DNA from: Lepraria neglecta
Taxonomy: Eukaryota > Ascomycota > Lecanoromycetes > Lecanorales > Stereocaulaceae
Reading direction: 5' to 3'
DNA length: 64,000 nucleotides
Assembly (NCBI GenBank): GCA_033220425.1
Contig: CM065649.1
Span: forward strand, 3,162,001-3,226,000
Each line of letters starts with the position of its first letter. The stretch's first letter is position 1. The notes below the pieces were generated by a model. That model was given only the letters and a program-made list of their open reading frames with translations, was not told the DNA's origin and ran no database searches. Position numbers and translations under genes: made by a program. Positions 12,501 to 25,200 of the stretch are shown piece after piece.

Positions 12501-13599
12501 GGTAGCTATTAGCATCCTAGGATGCTGTCTTCTGGAAAAAGTCTACCGTAGAAAAGTCAGGTCGTAAATGGCTCTGGCTGCTGCCAGGGACGGAATGTTT
12601 TTGGGGTTATGCAATGGATCCTTCATGACCGCATGTCATGCTGACTTACTGGGGTGTAGGCGACTGCTGTAGAAGACGTGAATCAAGCAAGGCTTACGCT
12701 CTGGACACGGTTGCAGTTGGAGGCTTGATCACATAAATATCGGCTTGAACTCTGAGATGAGAAGCAAGGCAAAAGCATTTGGCCAGGGTGACAGTCTTCG
12801 AACTGGTGCCTTGTGTTGAACATCCGCTGCCATCTTGCAACCCTAGACATAGGCAACTCCTTTTGTGGGCCGACAGAATTTGGAACGCGCCCGATGAAAG
12901 TAATGTTGTGGCTAGAATACTGCACGTTCGGCATAGCATATTTAAAGCAAGACACTTTACCATTGGATTTTATTTCTCCGCGACAGTCTGGACTTTGCAG
13001 CCGATTGCCTCATCCTCGCCCCCAGCTTCCATGGTCCAGCGCGACTGAATTTGTGAATGTTGACCCCTCAATCATTCACTCATCCTGACTAAATGAGTCC
13101 TTGAAGCCTTTCAAGCAGCCACTATTTAGTATACATTGACATAACTGCCTGGTGCGATAGCACGGCCTTCGATTTCGAAAACGTGAAGGATCTCATATCG
13201 TATACCACCTCTCCAAGCGCCCCAGTACCCACGGTCTAAGGCAGTGTTGACAGCCTAGCGATACGATTCGCTTACTTGCGCCAATAAGGAGCCAAGCTGA
13301 ACCATTACATGATTCATCGGACCCCAATACATATAGGCGTACTCATTAGGCACCAAACGAGCTCCAACTCAACGCCCATGACACTTGAACACATCGCCGA
13401 CCGAGAGAAACAAGCCAACGTCGCAGTGTAGGCGCTATGTAGCTCCAGTGGTGGGCGACAGATCTATGTAGGCGAAGAATCGGTTGATGGAGGACATGCA
13501 GTGAAGCAGGTCTTGCAGCTTACGAATATTCACGTTGAATTGGGTTTTAGGCAATTGAGTATTCCCGAAAACCACTAGGCCAGCGTAATAAGAGGCGGA
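9541..13599. other. Gene-poor region, no confident gene
   Basis: Four kilobases with only short open frames. The most protein-like is a minus-strand frame at 12053-11832, rich in Cys and Gly, followed after a frame change by another plausible stretch near 11830-11740. This may be a decayed small gene, but I do not recognise it. Plus-strand frames at 9862-10104 and 11413-12027 have no motifs. Confidence 0.4.
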
Positions 13600-14060
13600 T
13601 CGTGAGCTTTTTAATGCTAAATCCTCCAGCTGGATGCTGGCCTAAATGAAAGTCAAAAGAGCTTAAAAGATCATTGTTTTTGAATATAGGTATATGTATC
13701 GAGGCTGTATAAAAGCGAGTATAATTTAATATCGCTAAAGATGCTATATGCGTTTCTGTTTTAATTTGTTGATAAAAAGGCTTTTTGGGATATTATATTA
13801 ATCTCGATTTGAGCTACTGGACAGCGAGTGGATTCGTAATAACAATACGGTAGATCTAAATTAAGACGTCAGCGTAAAGACCGAAATAATTAATAATAAA
13901 TTTATTATTTCTAAAGATAACTAAGATACCTTATAGTGCTATACAATGCGAGCGTAACACGGAGAATAAACCTATATAATGAAAGCTACCCCGATAAGTA
14001 TAAGGATAAGAGCGGAATTCTGATAAAAAATATATACCACACAGGCGGTAACAAGTACTT
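13600..14060. other. AT-rich tract, probable RIP-degraded repeat
   Basis: Base composition shifts sharply to A+T, with many TATA, TTAA and ATAA runs and stops in every frame, unlike the flanks. In Pezizomycotina such islands are usually old transposons mutated by RIP. No terminal repeats could be defined. Confidence 0.5.
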
Positions 14061-14105
14061 TGAGAGGCATGTTGAAAGGCGTACGGATGGAGTGCTAGTA
14101 TGTTT

Positions 14106-14291
14106 TTAAGTGAGTTGATGCAGAATTGTGTGATGTTGATAGCCCGTATTGTAATCCCCTCGAATACTAATTTGGTCATGATGCCGTGGAGAGTGCGTGA
14201 AGCAAGGCGAATGGCTTGCGAACTCTTGCTTGGAGAGATCGATGAGCACCATCCTCAGGATCTCCCATGGTAGTGTCTCAAATGTAGACAT
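14106..14291 (-). pseudogene. F-box protein fragment
   Basis: The minus-strand frame starts with an F-box-like motif, LPWEILRMVLIDLS, at residues 7-20, matching the pattern LPxEILxxILxxL. It then runs into sequence without family character and stops 40 residues later, next to the AT-rich tract at 13600-14060. Upstream minus-strand frames (14321-14622) could be parts of the same or a neighbouring broken gene. F-box proteins recruit substrates to SCF ubiquitin ligases; this remnant is too short to do so. Confidence 0.35.
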
Positions 14292-15140
14292 TGCTTGATG
14301 GTTCGATGGTTTCCAAACGGCTATCTTTGGTAAGAAGTGTTGCCCAATATATATTGCAGAATTTGAGCCCCAGCAAGGACTGTCAAGGGAACTTCCTCCG
14401 AGTCAACGAGGTTGCTGAGGCTCTCTAGATGTGGAAAATACGCTTCAACGTGCGAATAAGGTGCGTAATAGACTGGAAAATTTGGGATCTTTGATTGTGA
14501 GGCGCGTCTGGCAAAGGACTCATCCATTTTGCAGGTATGGATGGAGATTGTGAAGAGGATTTGAAGAATTCGGTGAAGGACAGTAGCCGTAGGGCTGAAA
14601 GGTGAGCGCCGTCAACTCCCATTCGCGATGGCCCGACAGCTTCGTTGCTACCCCTCGTACGAGAGGAAGGAAGAGGAGAGTAGTAGGAACGGCCTTGAGA
14701 TACTCATATGGAAATTTGCCTTGCTTAGAATACTTGACCCCTGCAAGCTAACACTTCTAGAAGTTTCTTAGCTCTACCGCTTCTCAATAAGTCTATAGCA
14801 AGCAAATTCTCATGATGGCTCTGGGCATGCTTACCAGGCTACAAGCCTACCTCGATCCATTGATGTTCCTTGCGATGGCAGTGTATGGTCCGGATTAGCC
14901 CTTCGTGTACCTATCACACACAAGGTCGCTCATATGTGGCATAGGGATGCTCCTCGTCTTTCTGGAAATAATCACCTTCCAAATCCACCCCAAAAACCTT
15001 CTCAGCGGAGATGTAATGAGTGACAAAGTGTGTGGGAAAGTATGACTTAGGTTGAGTAAGTGCACGCTTCAAAATCCCAGCATTTCCTGTAATATCGTCA
15101 CTAAAGTCGAGGTACAGATAAGACCGTTGCTGCTGGACAG
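14292..15140. other. No confident gene
   Basis: Overlapping minus-strand frames at 14321-14622 and 14914-15171 have no recognisable domain. The second overlaps the methyltransferase remnant on the other strand. Confidence 0.3.
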
Positions 15141-15869
15141 TTGGAGACAAACCTCCCCAGCCTTGTGGCAAAGGCTAATGGTACGGTGCTGGAAGTCGGC
15201 CCAGGAAATGGTTACCAACTTCCTCACTACGACAAGTCGAAAATCACCAGGATCTACGGCGTAGAGCCAAACGTAGACCTGCATGATGCTCTTCGAAAGA
15301 CCGTCAAGGAACGTGGACTAAGCAACATTTACACGATCCTGCCATGCGAAGCTGAGGATTTCCAAACACTGGCAAAGTATGGGATTGAGAAAGGGAGTAT
15401 GGATACGGCACTGAGTGTCCAAGTAATATACGGAATGCCGTCGCCGCAGGAGACGACTAAGGGGATGTACGAGCTGCTTAAACCTAGGGGCAGATGATTT
15501 TCTATGAGCATGTGGAGAGCCATGACACGATTTCTCATTTCGTACAAGGTACGTAGGAATGCCAAATGGTGGGCGCGTTCGATACTGACGGGGCTTAGGG
15601 ATCTATAACATAGTCTGGCCTTTTCCCTTTGGGGTTGCCATTTGGATAGGCCGACGGGGGAGTATTTGATGAAGGCGGGGAAGTGGTCGAAAGTGGAGTT
15701 AGAGCCAAAGAAGGAGGAGGATAACTGGACTCTTTTCCCTGGAGTAATCGGGCGGCTTGTAATGCAAACATCAAATGACGAAGAAATTCAATATGTTGGT
15801 GGATATCTAAGCGCTAGCTTCAGGCGAATAACTTGCAAGATCAGGCCACTGAGCTGCGACTTGGTTTGA
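15141..15869 (+). pseudogene. Class I SAM-dependent methyltransferase, frameshifted
   Basis: The first segment (15141-15497) has the SAM-binding signature VLEVGPGNGYQLP and the acidic loop of motif II (YGVEPN), and runs to the expected LLKPRG. There the frame breaks. The expected continuation (QMIFYEHVESHD) follows in the next frame, as if one base were missing near 15491. An intron with donor GTACGT lies at about 15549-15599. A second one-base loss near 15636 separates WPFPFG from CHLDRPTGEYLMKAG. The family methylates small molecules or phospholipid-like substrates, but the substrate here cannot be told. Two separate frameshifts point to a pseudogene, though sequencing error is possible. 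It converges on the LYR gene at 15807. Confidence 0.7.
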
Positions 15870-16913
15870 CCATTCCAAACCCTCCTTCCTCTTTCGCGGG
15901 ACCTTGCCCTGCTCATCAACGCCCTCAAACATCGGAGACATCGATCGGTTGCTCTTTGATGGTAAAGCCAACCTCTTCGCATCCCTAGTATCTCCCCACA
16001 AGACCTCCCAGCCGCCCCTCCTCGAGGCATTCGGCCTCATCAGCGGACATTGCGCGAAGATCTTGGCCCATAGACGTTTCATGTATCGCGGTGTAAGATC
16101 ATGAGGACTACTCACGAGACCTGGGTATCTCATGAGGTCGTGCTTGAACCCAGCTATGTTATCTGGCCCTCTGCGCGGCACGGGACCCTCCCAAGGTGTC
16201 TCCCCGGAGGCCAGCTTCCGTAGTTCATTCCAATCTTTCTCCGGCAAGGGCGGCATGATCCTGTCAAGAGCCTCCGCGTACCATCGCCTCTTCATATTCC
16301 TCACTCTTCTCACAGGCATTGGACGGCCCCAGCTATTCTTCTCTGGTATATCTGGCGCTCGAGTTGGGTGGCTCGACTTTGAAAATAACGACAGCTTCCG
16401 CTGGGATTGTGACCAGATTAAGGCCATGAGCTGCTGTGACGGATGTGGCACGCCTTGCTCACGCACATCTGACAGTCTCTTCACAGCTGCCTCATCAATT
16501 GGGATATCTGGTATCTTCAAGCTTTTTAAAAGTAGATGCCTTCGCTTGCCAACGCGTCCGTACGTCATCGAGAGTATCTTCCCAAGGTGTAGTGGATGGC
16601 CATCGTTGGCGCGTCGTAGGTACAAGAGGCCTTTTCGTGCCGTCTTGATGAGAACAGGACGCCGTTGCTGAATCACTTGCATATGCTTTACATCTCTCTT
16701 TGTCTCAGAAACAGCGTTTTTGGGGTGATAGTCGCGGAATCTGGAGACTATATGAGCATGGAGGTATTTGCGAGCTTCTGGATCTGGCAGATAGGTGCAT
16801 TGGCGGAGAAGAGCTCGAAAGAGATGGAGCAGTCGTTGTCTGTCTATGTCGTCGATGGCAGCGTATCTGTGGTGGGCAAGGCTCTTGCTTCTCCCAAGCC
16901 TCCATAATTGCAT
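15807..16913 (-). CDS. LYR-motif protein, probably mitochondrial
   Basis: A single exon of 368 residues. The N-terminal 60 residues (RLLHLFRALLRQC, then a conserved basic FRDYH) match the Complex1_LYR/Cup1-like fold, whose members work in mitochondria, often with acyl carrier protein, in Fe-S or respiratory-complex assembly. The rest is basic, with a WYAEALDRIMPPLPEKDW segment typical of the fungal members. No intron is needed. A GTGAGT at about 16112 in the coding sense has no good downstream acceptor and is read through. It is divergent from the Mbp1-like gene, with about 490 bp between starts. The exact LYR subfamily is inferred. Confidence 0.7.
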   Translation of the reverse strand: MQLWRLGRSKSLAHHRYAAIDDIDRQRLLHLFRALLRQCTYLPDPEARKYLHAHIVSRFRDYHPKNAVSETKRDVKHMQVIQQRRPVLIKTARKGLLYLRRANDGHPLHLGKILSMTYGRVGKRRHLLLKSLKIPDIPIDEAAVKRLSDVREQGVPHPSQQLMALIWSQSQRKLSLFSKSSHPTRAPDIPEKNSWGRPMPVRRVRNMKRRWYAEALDRIMPPLPEKDWNELRKLASGETPWEGPVPRRGPDNIAGFKHDLMRYPGLVSSPHDLTPRYMKRLWAKIFAQCPLMRPNASRRGGWEVLWGDTRDAKRLALPSKSNRSMSPMFEGVDEQGKVPRKRKEGLEWSNQVAAQWPDLASYSPEASA

Positions 16914-17402
16914 GCTGCTTCTTCACCAGGATTGTAGAGCTGGTCTTCGCTTCGGTAAGGCATTTGCTTGAGGATCTCCTAGGGAGGGTGCATTCTGGTT
17001 CTCAGCCCTGATATTCCAGGAATCCAGAACCACCCGAGGCCTCAGAAAGACGCAGTAAAAGCTGCAGTAAATAGCCAATGGAAAGTTGAGCGCGGTTGGT
17101 TCATGCAAACACTTTATTTTCCGTAGGGCTGACTAGCGTCGGCTGAGAACGACGCGAAAATCGACCCCTCTTGCCGAGCCTCGCGACACGTCCCTGTTCA
17201 GTCACGTCTCAGATTTCGAATTGCCCGAAATCCACTGCGAATAGGAAAGTACAACTCACAGTGGTAAGACTACACCTGATGAGCATCATAAAGAGCCGTA
17301 AACCTTGAATATTACGCTGACTCTCGTTCGTAATTAGACGGCACGGCTCACGTGCTAACCGCTTATTCCTTGTCAGCGCACCCTCCGACTTGTACCACTT
17401 CA
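16914..17402. promoter_or_regulatory. Divergent promoter of the LYR and Mbp1-like genes
   Basis: This 489-bp interval separates two starts facing away from each other. It contains ACGCGAAAA at 17152-17160 (TTTTCGCGT on the other strand), matching the MCB/E2F-type core recognised by MBF. As the downstream gene encodes the Mbp1-like subunit, autoregulation is possible. This is motif evidence only. Confidence 0.4.
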
Positions 17403-20215
17403 ATGGCCTCTGCGGTTCACGCCGCCTCACCCTCTTACCCTCCCCCGCCTACCTTTTCTCAAGAAAGCACAAGCTCCTCCATGAACGGCATATACCCTTC
17501 TAATTCCGCCCTGAACTCCTTCGATGGACCCCAATCTGTCGCATCTACCCCAACCCCCACGCCGCCTGCTTCAAGGCATCAGAACATCATGCCATACAAT
17601 ACGTCACCCTATGGCCAAGTGAACGGAAATCATAGCCAGAAAAGTACGCCTCGGCATTATCAGGATCTCAAGCCAAGTATGCAGCAGCGGCAGTACCCTC
17701 CAGGCCAAAAGCCTCAGATATATACAGTACGGCTACCTCATGGGTGATCTCTACATTTTGTCAGCCTTCGCTAACGTTCTGTCTTTCAAGGCTGTGTACT
17801 CCAGCGTCGCCGTCTATGAAATGGAAGTAAATCAAGTAGCAGTCATGCGCCGACGTCGCGATTCGTGGTTGAATGCGACACAGATACTCAAAGTCGCTGG
17901 TATTGAGAAAGGAAAGCGCACCAAAGTACTGGAGAAAGAGATACTGTCCGGAGAACATGAAAAGGTTCAAGGAGGTTATGGCCGGTACCAAGGTACATGG
18001 ATCAGCTTCGTTCGCGGTGTAGAATTTGCCCGTCAGTATGGTGTCGAAGAATTACTACGTCCACTGTTCGAGTACGACATGGGCCAAGATGGCACGACTG
18101 TTCCAGGCCAAGGTAATCTTGACACGCCAACAAAAGAACAAGCAATGGCTGCGCAACGGAAACGAAATATGATGAACGGCGGCTCCGAGAGCAGAGCTCC
18201 TGCCCAATCACCAAATGGGACATTTTTCAAGAACATCTCAAAATCAGCAGCCAATGCTGTCAACGCAATCAGCAAGGCGAGGTTCGAATCCCCAGGATCA
18301 CGACCATCAAGCGTAAATCGTCCAACCAAGCCTATGCGGCGGCCATCACAGCAAATGGGTGCAAGCCAAGAGTCCGGCTATCAAGGAAGTAGCCAACAGA
18401 GTATGCAGAGCTTACATTCAGAGAACAGCTTTGGAGCCAGTCAGCTTGATCCGGCGCTTCGATCTCACAACACTCCGTACTACACTACAAATGATCAAAA
18501 TGGTGACTTGGACGGACCTCCACGTAAACGAGTTAGACATTCTCAAAGCCAAGACGTCTTGGCCTATGGCATTGATGGCGACTTTGACACTTCCATGCAA
18601 GACGTGACGCCAACGGAGGTCAACGAGTCTTTAGCGTATCAAGGAGCCTCTCAATCAAACATGGACTATACACTTACCGGATTGCAACCTCTTCCCCAGC
18701 CTACAGGCAATACAGCAGCCGAGAAGCAACAGCTCCTGACATCCCTATTCCTCGACCAAACCCAGACGGACTTCTCCAATCACCCCGCCTTACTACGCTT
18801 GTCGGGCGAAGATCTTGACATTCCCATCGACCAGACCGCACACACAGCCTTGCATTGGGCTGCCACACTTGCCCGGACATCGTTGCTTCGAGCACTGATC
18901 AACAAAGGAGCCAGTATCTACCGACTAAATGGAGGTGGCGAGACCGCTTTAATCCGTGCAGCGCTCACTACCAACAATCGCGACCAGGGAAGCTTTCCAG
19001 AACTGCTTGAGTTGCTTGGGCCTACGATTGAGATCAGAGATGGTCGAGGACGTACCGTGTTACATCACATTGCTATGTCTTCAGCAATCAAGGGCCGAGG
19101 CGTCGCTTGCCGATACTATCTCGAGTCACTTTTGGAATTCGTCGTCCGACAAGGAAGTGCTTCTAACAGCCAACAAAACTCATTTCAAGGACCTGAGCCT
19201 GTAGTATCAGGGCCAAAATCAATAGGCCTGGCCAAATTCATGGCTGAGATCGTCAATGCAGTCGATATGGCTGGTGACACGGCGTTGAACCTTGCTGCAA
19301 GGATAGGCAATAAGAGTATAACTCAGCAGCTTCTCGAAGTCGGTGCAAACCCTACCATACCAAATCGTGGCGGTCTTAAGCCTGTCGACTTTGGCGTTGG
19401 AGGAGATCCAGAGCTTTTGGAAGCTCAGCCTAACAGTCAAGTGACAAGGCTGGAGAAAGCTCCAGTCAGCAAAGTGGATGAGAGTAGGCAGGAGCTGATG
19501 AGCTGTAGGTCCTCCTGTTTTGCCAGGTTAAATTGCAGCTACTGACCTTTTCACAGCTATAGCAACGCTCCTATCTGAAACCGAATCAGCTTTCAGATCT
19601 GAACTCCAAACAAAACAGTCCCTCATCGATCAAACGCATGCCAAACTCCGAGAAACAACGTCCCTCCTCGCCGAAGAGCGCCGCCGCCTGGCAGACATTC
19701 AGTGCAAGGCTGAGGAACGCAAGGCTCTTCGTCAGCGCATTGCCAACCTCCGACGAGCCAATGAACAACAACGGGCTCAGCTTATGGCCGCCAACGGTCG
19801 ATCGGGTGCAGATATCCGAACAGACATCAAGGTCGGTGAAGCAGACGCTGGGCTCGAAATCGACACTTCTGTCCTCTCTCCTTCTGATGCTACTCAACCT
19901 CTCACCTTGCTATCTTACCAGCGGGAATACATCGCCAGCCTTCCGCCTTCCGCTGTTATTAAGGCACGCGCCATTGCCTACCGAAAGAACAATGCTCGCT
20001 TAGAAGCGCAAGCAAAGAGCTTGCAGAGTCAATCTTCAGAGCTAGAGGCGCAACTTAGGAAGGTAGTGAGTCTTTGTACTGGAGTACCGGAAGACAGAGT
20101 TGACGAGATGGTCGATGGGCTGAGTGCAGCTGTTGAGAGCGAAGGCGGTGAAGATGTTGAAGTGGGCAGAGTGCGGGACTTTCTGAGAAGAGTGGAGGGT
20201 GTCAGTGAGGACTAG
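17403..20215 (+). CDS. MBP1: APSES transcription factor, Mbp1-like (MBF complex)
   Basis: Three exons (17403-17726, 17791-19504, 19557-20215) with introns of 64 and 52 nt give 898 residues in frame. An N-terminal Pro/Ser-rich tail is followed by the APSES DNA-binding domain (about 107-205), starting AVYSSVAVYEMEV and including RRRRDSWLNATQILK. Ankyrin repeats span about 455-635 (TALHWAATLAR, GDTALNLAARIGN), and a coiled coil lies at about 685-770. This order is that of Mbp1/Res1-type subunits of the G1/S factor MBF, which bind MCB sites through the APSES domain and pair with Swi6 at the C terminus. The start at 17403 precedes the exon that splices exactly into the APSES domain. Well conserved and intact. 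Confidence 0.95.
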
Positions 20216-21238
20216 GCGTACAGAGCCTAGACGTGAAAGTAGTCCTTGCGGGCCTTTTATTACATGAGCTGGCACAAAGCTTCGGTGGTGGATCTCATTG
20301 AATGCATAGGTCAGGAAAAATTCACGAGGTATCTCCCGTTCTTGTCCATAATGTATGAACTTCATTTCTCTTGTATGAGGGATCGAAGATCTTGCAGAGA
20401 GATACGCAATATGTAGCATAGGTGCATAGTGCAATGATCACCGCGTTCAAGACCTGCGTTCTTTGCTCGAAGCTATGGGGTTTCCTCCAGCCATCGATAG
20501 TATCACTGCTAGCTCAGCTGCTTGCATGCCTTTAATCCTCGGCTCTGTACCGTCCATACTTCGACCCAAGTGGCCCAGACAGGTCCTTTGTGTTCAAACA
20601 CCCCTATCACCCTCACTGACCTTCAAACTTCACACCTTGCCACCCGAAAGAGCCCCCGTAAATCTAGGATGCATATTGTGGCTTCCAGAGGCATGAGGTG
20701 AAGTTGGATGCGACGTTCAACGCTCAAAAAATAAAAGCTCAAATAGGGATAGTGCCTCGTCGTTGCTCTGTGATGACCGCGTGTAGAGTGTTTGCGGCGG
20801 CTCAGAAGATCGTCAATATAAAGTTGATGTCAGATTGATAAGGTGGGTAGGCAACGATAAGAGGAATACGTGTTGAGGGATCTGGTTGGAGTCAACACAT
20901 GGGTGCTTTGGCAACGGCCTTCAACATAACGGTTGGAGAGGCGTATGAACATTCTTCGAGACTTGCGGAGTGGAAGGGGCAATTGCAGAGTATCTCAACG
21001 AAGGGTATGGAGGCATAGATGGGATTTCTTACCTCGCCTTTGACCTGCTGATCTAGGCTGTATTTCAAAGAATGAAGTACCAGAGTGGAACCGTGTCAAG
21101 AAAGTTAACCATGGTCAATGCCGATTGCTATCGAATCGAAGAGATCTTTAGGATACTATTCTTGGCCTTCTAAACAGTGCCTTCGTCCGCTCATCTAGTG
21201 ACTCTCTACCATATTTTGATCCTGTTAGAAGCCCCAGC
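20216..21238. other. Convergent intergenic, no supported gene
   Basis: Lies between the 3' ends of the Mbp1-like and GLTP genes. Only short open frames without motifs are present. Confidence 0.5.
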
Positions 21239-22114
21239 TCACCACTTCGCCTCCTTCCGCCCCTGGAAATCCTTCAAGATCCCCACCTGCTTCTCCAGCG
21301 CCCCCAACCATGTATTCGCCGTGCTATCCACCTTGCCCTGATCGTCGCCCAGTTTCGTATAGAAGTCTTTTCGATAGGGCGTAGCACTCATAGCGGCGCT
21401 GAAGATGGGTTTCACCATGAAGGAGTGGTGCGGTTTGAGCGTGTTGCCGTAGGCGTTGCGGAAGGAGACGGAGAGTTCGTCTGAGGGGTTGAGGAGATTG
21501 TGGCGGATGGCTTGGGCGGTGAAATCGAGGCCTCTATATGTCATGGTTAGGGTAAGAGAGGAGGAGAGGCGGGGAAGAGGGTCTGGCGGACCGGACGAGC
21601 CATAGCAATCCTTCTGTAGCTACATGCTTCTTCGTCTTGAGCTCGTTGATCACGAGGGATTGGAGCGTTTCTGATTCGGCGGGGCTGGCTAGTTGACGAT
21701 CGCGGACTTTCTTGTATCAATCAGTCTGAGAAAGCGTTTTGACGAAGAAATGGTGAGGATAGGGTGGGGGTAGTACCTTAATGTTGCCCACTAAATCATT
21801 CTTGACAGGTATGAAAGCCACTGAGCCCAACTTGTCTATGTTTCTATCAGTATATAGCATTCCAGTTCCTGGTGAGCCTTTTAAGACGGTGCTAGCAAAC
21901 CGAAGAGAGTAGTCAATGATTCCGCAGCCTGGAGGAAATCACCAGTGGGGATAGCATTGTCCTTGCTTGCATCTACTGGCACATCGACGAAGGACTTATT
22001 TAGGGTGTCAAACCAAGTTCCGCCGGCAGGATAGGTGGAGTTTGACGGAATAGCCATAATTGTAGCGAGTGCAATGGCAATTGGAGAGACGGTGAAGTGC
22101 TCTGTGGCTGGCAT
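21239..22114 (-). CDS. Glycolipid transfer protein (GLTP / HET-C2 type)
   Basis: Four exons (22114-21901, 21835-21777, 21710-21592, 21533-21239) with introns of 65, 66 and 58 nt close in frame to 228 residues. From residue 20 (ATG at 22057) the product is 209 residues, the usual size of GLTP, and that start is more family-like. Landmarks are FLQAAESLTTLFDKLGS, PVKNDLVGNI with the lipid-headgroup Asp, Asn and Lys, GLLWLVRGLDFTA and the His-containing YGNTLKPHHSF. GLTPs move glycosphingolipids between membranes in the cytosol; in Podospora the relative HET-C2 also takes part in heterokaryon incompatibility. Complete and apparently functional. Confidence 0.92.
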
Positions 22115-22295
22115 TGTTTAAGGGTCGGGGGAGCGCGCGTCTAGCGCCAAAATTCAATGTCTTGGCGGCGTCATTTGGAGCTCGGAGATGTCTGCTGTTC
22201 GGGTTTATCTGCAATAATACCTTTCTTGTATCTATTTACTTCTAGGGCTCCTGCCTAGGTGTGTGTTGTCCGCTGGGAGCTTTTTCCGCGCACAG

Positions 22296-25200
22296 ATGTC
22301 CTCCAGGGCATCTACGGAGCCGGAGCCCACGCCTGCTCATGATGCAGAGCCTGGGTCTTATACTGCTCTCCGTTTGGTAAATACAGCAATTTCATTGTCC
22401 GAAAGCTTCTCAGGGGTACATCGCTGACCTAGAATCATAGCAACATGCCTCAGTCGAGCACATCCACCTCACTACCCGCCGCTGCTTCATTGGCCCAATT
22501 CCCGAAGGCTGGCTCAAGAGTCACCGCAAATCCTGGTACTCGCGATACTTGAGCTTCTCGGACTATTCTTCGCGAGCCGCAACTTTCTCAGCGCGACCAG
22601 GCATATCACACCAACGGCAAATTACTGGCTTGGATGGGCCTTCAGCAAGCGCTACCTTGAGTCGAAGCTTTCCCCAGCCTGCGGATGTTGATGAAGAGCC
22701 GGAGGAGTCAGACGATGATGCCGGTGATAGCCAAGAGGAACAGGAGCAGGACAAGGACGACGGTGAAGTGAACGAGCTCGAAGCTCAGGCTATAAGAGAA
22801 GAGACAGATGATGGCAATCCTACCACAGACCACCCAGAAGAAGAGCCTCCCAATCCTAAGCCCAAGCGACGGGCCACTTTCAAAGACAGGCTCAGTCCTA
22901 AGAAATCAAACGATAAGCCTAGAAGCTCGTCATTCACCACTGCTCCAACAAAACAACGAAAAGCTTTCAAGTCTAGATTGGCTCCCGTCAGCTCTGCGCA
23001 AAGTCCCCCTGCTTCATCGTTCGTCACTGCGAAAGAAAATATCACGCCTCGCAAGAACATAGAAGAAATTACGAACGAGACTGCTATTGAGCAAACCAGT
23101 ACATTGCAACCTCCCCCATTCGAGCGTGAGGATTCTCCCACTAGCCCAATCAGTGCTACGCAGCCAAGGTCGAGCAATGGTGACATTACCAATCCAGCCA
23201 ACGGGGACTCGACGACCGCTTTACTCCCTCAGGGTATTGCTGGCAGAAGTGCTAGTGCCTCTCCTAACGTCAAGGCCAAAGATACGCCGCAAGCGCCCAG
23301 TGACGACCCTAGTCAAGTGCCTAAAGCAACAGCGCACGGTATGGTCAGATTCAACGTCACTGATAAGGTCAATCGCAGTGATGCTCGCACCGCGACGACG
23401 CTAAGCCAAGCGGGTCGGCGAAGAATCTGGAAGCGAAGTCGACAAGGATCATCTCGCCCTGGCGAAATCGTGAAGATGGAGAAGATGCTGGTGCGGGTTG
23501 ACTCCACTATGCAAGACCTTCCGCCAGACTATAACGAGAATGACAGCCTGAAGACATCTGCTCGTACAATTGAAAAGTGGAGAGAGTTTGTCGTAGTCTG
23601 CCGAGAGAGCACAACCGACGACGCAGACTTCTCGATACAGATGTACAAGACTCGAGTGATACCGTCAAAGGAAGATACTCATGCCAATAAGCGCTCGACC
23701 CACGAAATACCCTTAGATCGGAAAAGTACACGTGTCAATCTTTACTCTTCGCTTGACAAGACTCTCGTCATCTGGGTACCGTGGAAGCAGGGGACAGCCA
23801 TGTACATCCTTTGTACGCATTCAGCTGCTAGTGCTGTCGAATGGTATACCTTCATTCGCCAGAGTCTGGGCTGGCAGAGGTCTACTAGTCTTCAGGTCAA
23901 TGTACCGGATCTCAGCGTTACATTGCAGCTCAAGAACCCCTTCGAGGAGCTGGAGGCATCTATGACTGCCGCTCAAACAGCCAAGGCCGATGACGCAGCG
24001 ATCAACAAGACAATGGAAGTAGAGAGAGCAGTCGCCAGCACCATCATCCGGCGATCTCTCAAAGTGCTCGAGAACAACCCCGAATGGTCAGACGTCCTCG
24101 AGAAATGGCTTGCCCATGAAAAGATAGGACTTGCATGGAAACGATACGACCGTCTAGAGTGGGTGCATGGTGCTAACGAGCAGAGAATGTACGGCACGTT
24201 GGCTATGCAGCAATCGCATGAGCTTGAGCTAAGGCCAAAGAACCACTACCCCACGAAAACAAGACCTAAGGATGAAGAACCAATTGATGAGCCGGCCCCT
24301 GTTGAAGGCTTCTTGATCAGGCTTACCTCTCAGAAGGGCCACGTCAGGCGGCTGGGAAAGATGTACTTCAAGAGGCTGTACTTCACTACCCACAATCAAT
24401 ATCTTTGCTACTGCAGACCAGCAGCGGCGCTGCCTCCTCCGCCACCGAGGTTTCATCTATCCGAACATGCCACGGTCCCAAGCACAAGTGAAATCGTTGA
24501 TAACACGCCGTTAATCTACGCCGTGAATCCATATCCCAGGAAAGACGGCGAAATAGAATGGCTCAAGCAAGGCACCCCAGCCAGTAAAGCAAAGCATGAC
24601 GAGGACGCCTACAAAGAAGCAGAGCGCAAGGTCAACAGTGTGCTGCAAGCAGAAGGCTACATTAATCTCAGCCATATCGTGCGGGTGCAGAATGCTCACC
24701 GAGGCAATTCACCAGCAGACGAGAGAGTGGACCAGGGCCCAGATGTCGACTTCCACGAAGAAGTAGATGACACTGGACAAGACGATGGGAAGACAAATCA
24801 GTTCGACGACAAGCGTACATTTGAGTTGGTGATGAAGAACAAACTTGTCATCAGACTGCAGGCCTACAATGAGATCACGAAGAAGGAATGGATGCAACGC
24901 TTACGGAAGCTTGTTCAGTACTGGAAATCGCGGCTCACGAATGATGTGGAGTTGTTGAAGTCGGTCAGAGCTCATAATCTCAAGCGGCTTGAGATCGATG
25001 AAGAGACGGAGGCGTATATTGGTCAGTTTGGGTCAAAGTGGGAGGTCACAAGATCGGTGGCCTCGCCGAAATTGTTCAATATGTGCGGCATAGCTTGTTG
25101 CCGCGCTATTACAGTGAGTACTTTCATCACTTCTTCCCAGCCCCAGCTAAGACTTTTCAGATGTCAGGGACACTCTACCGCAAACCCAAGCGCCACTCCA

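Noticed and set aside
15904-17011. Plus-strand open frames of up to 179 codons
   Set aside because: They are antisense to the LYR-motif gene, which has clear family similarity.
18281-18300. GGTTCGAATCC-like sequence resembling a tRNA T-arm
   Set aside because: It lies inside the Mbp1-like coding region and has no surrounding cloverleaf.
22785-23201. Minus-strand Ser/Gly-rich frame
   Set aside because: Antisense of the disordered N-terminal part of the Spo71-like gene.
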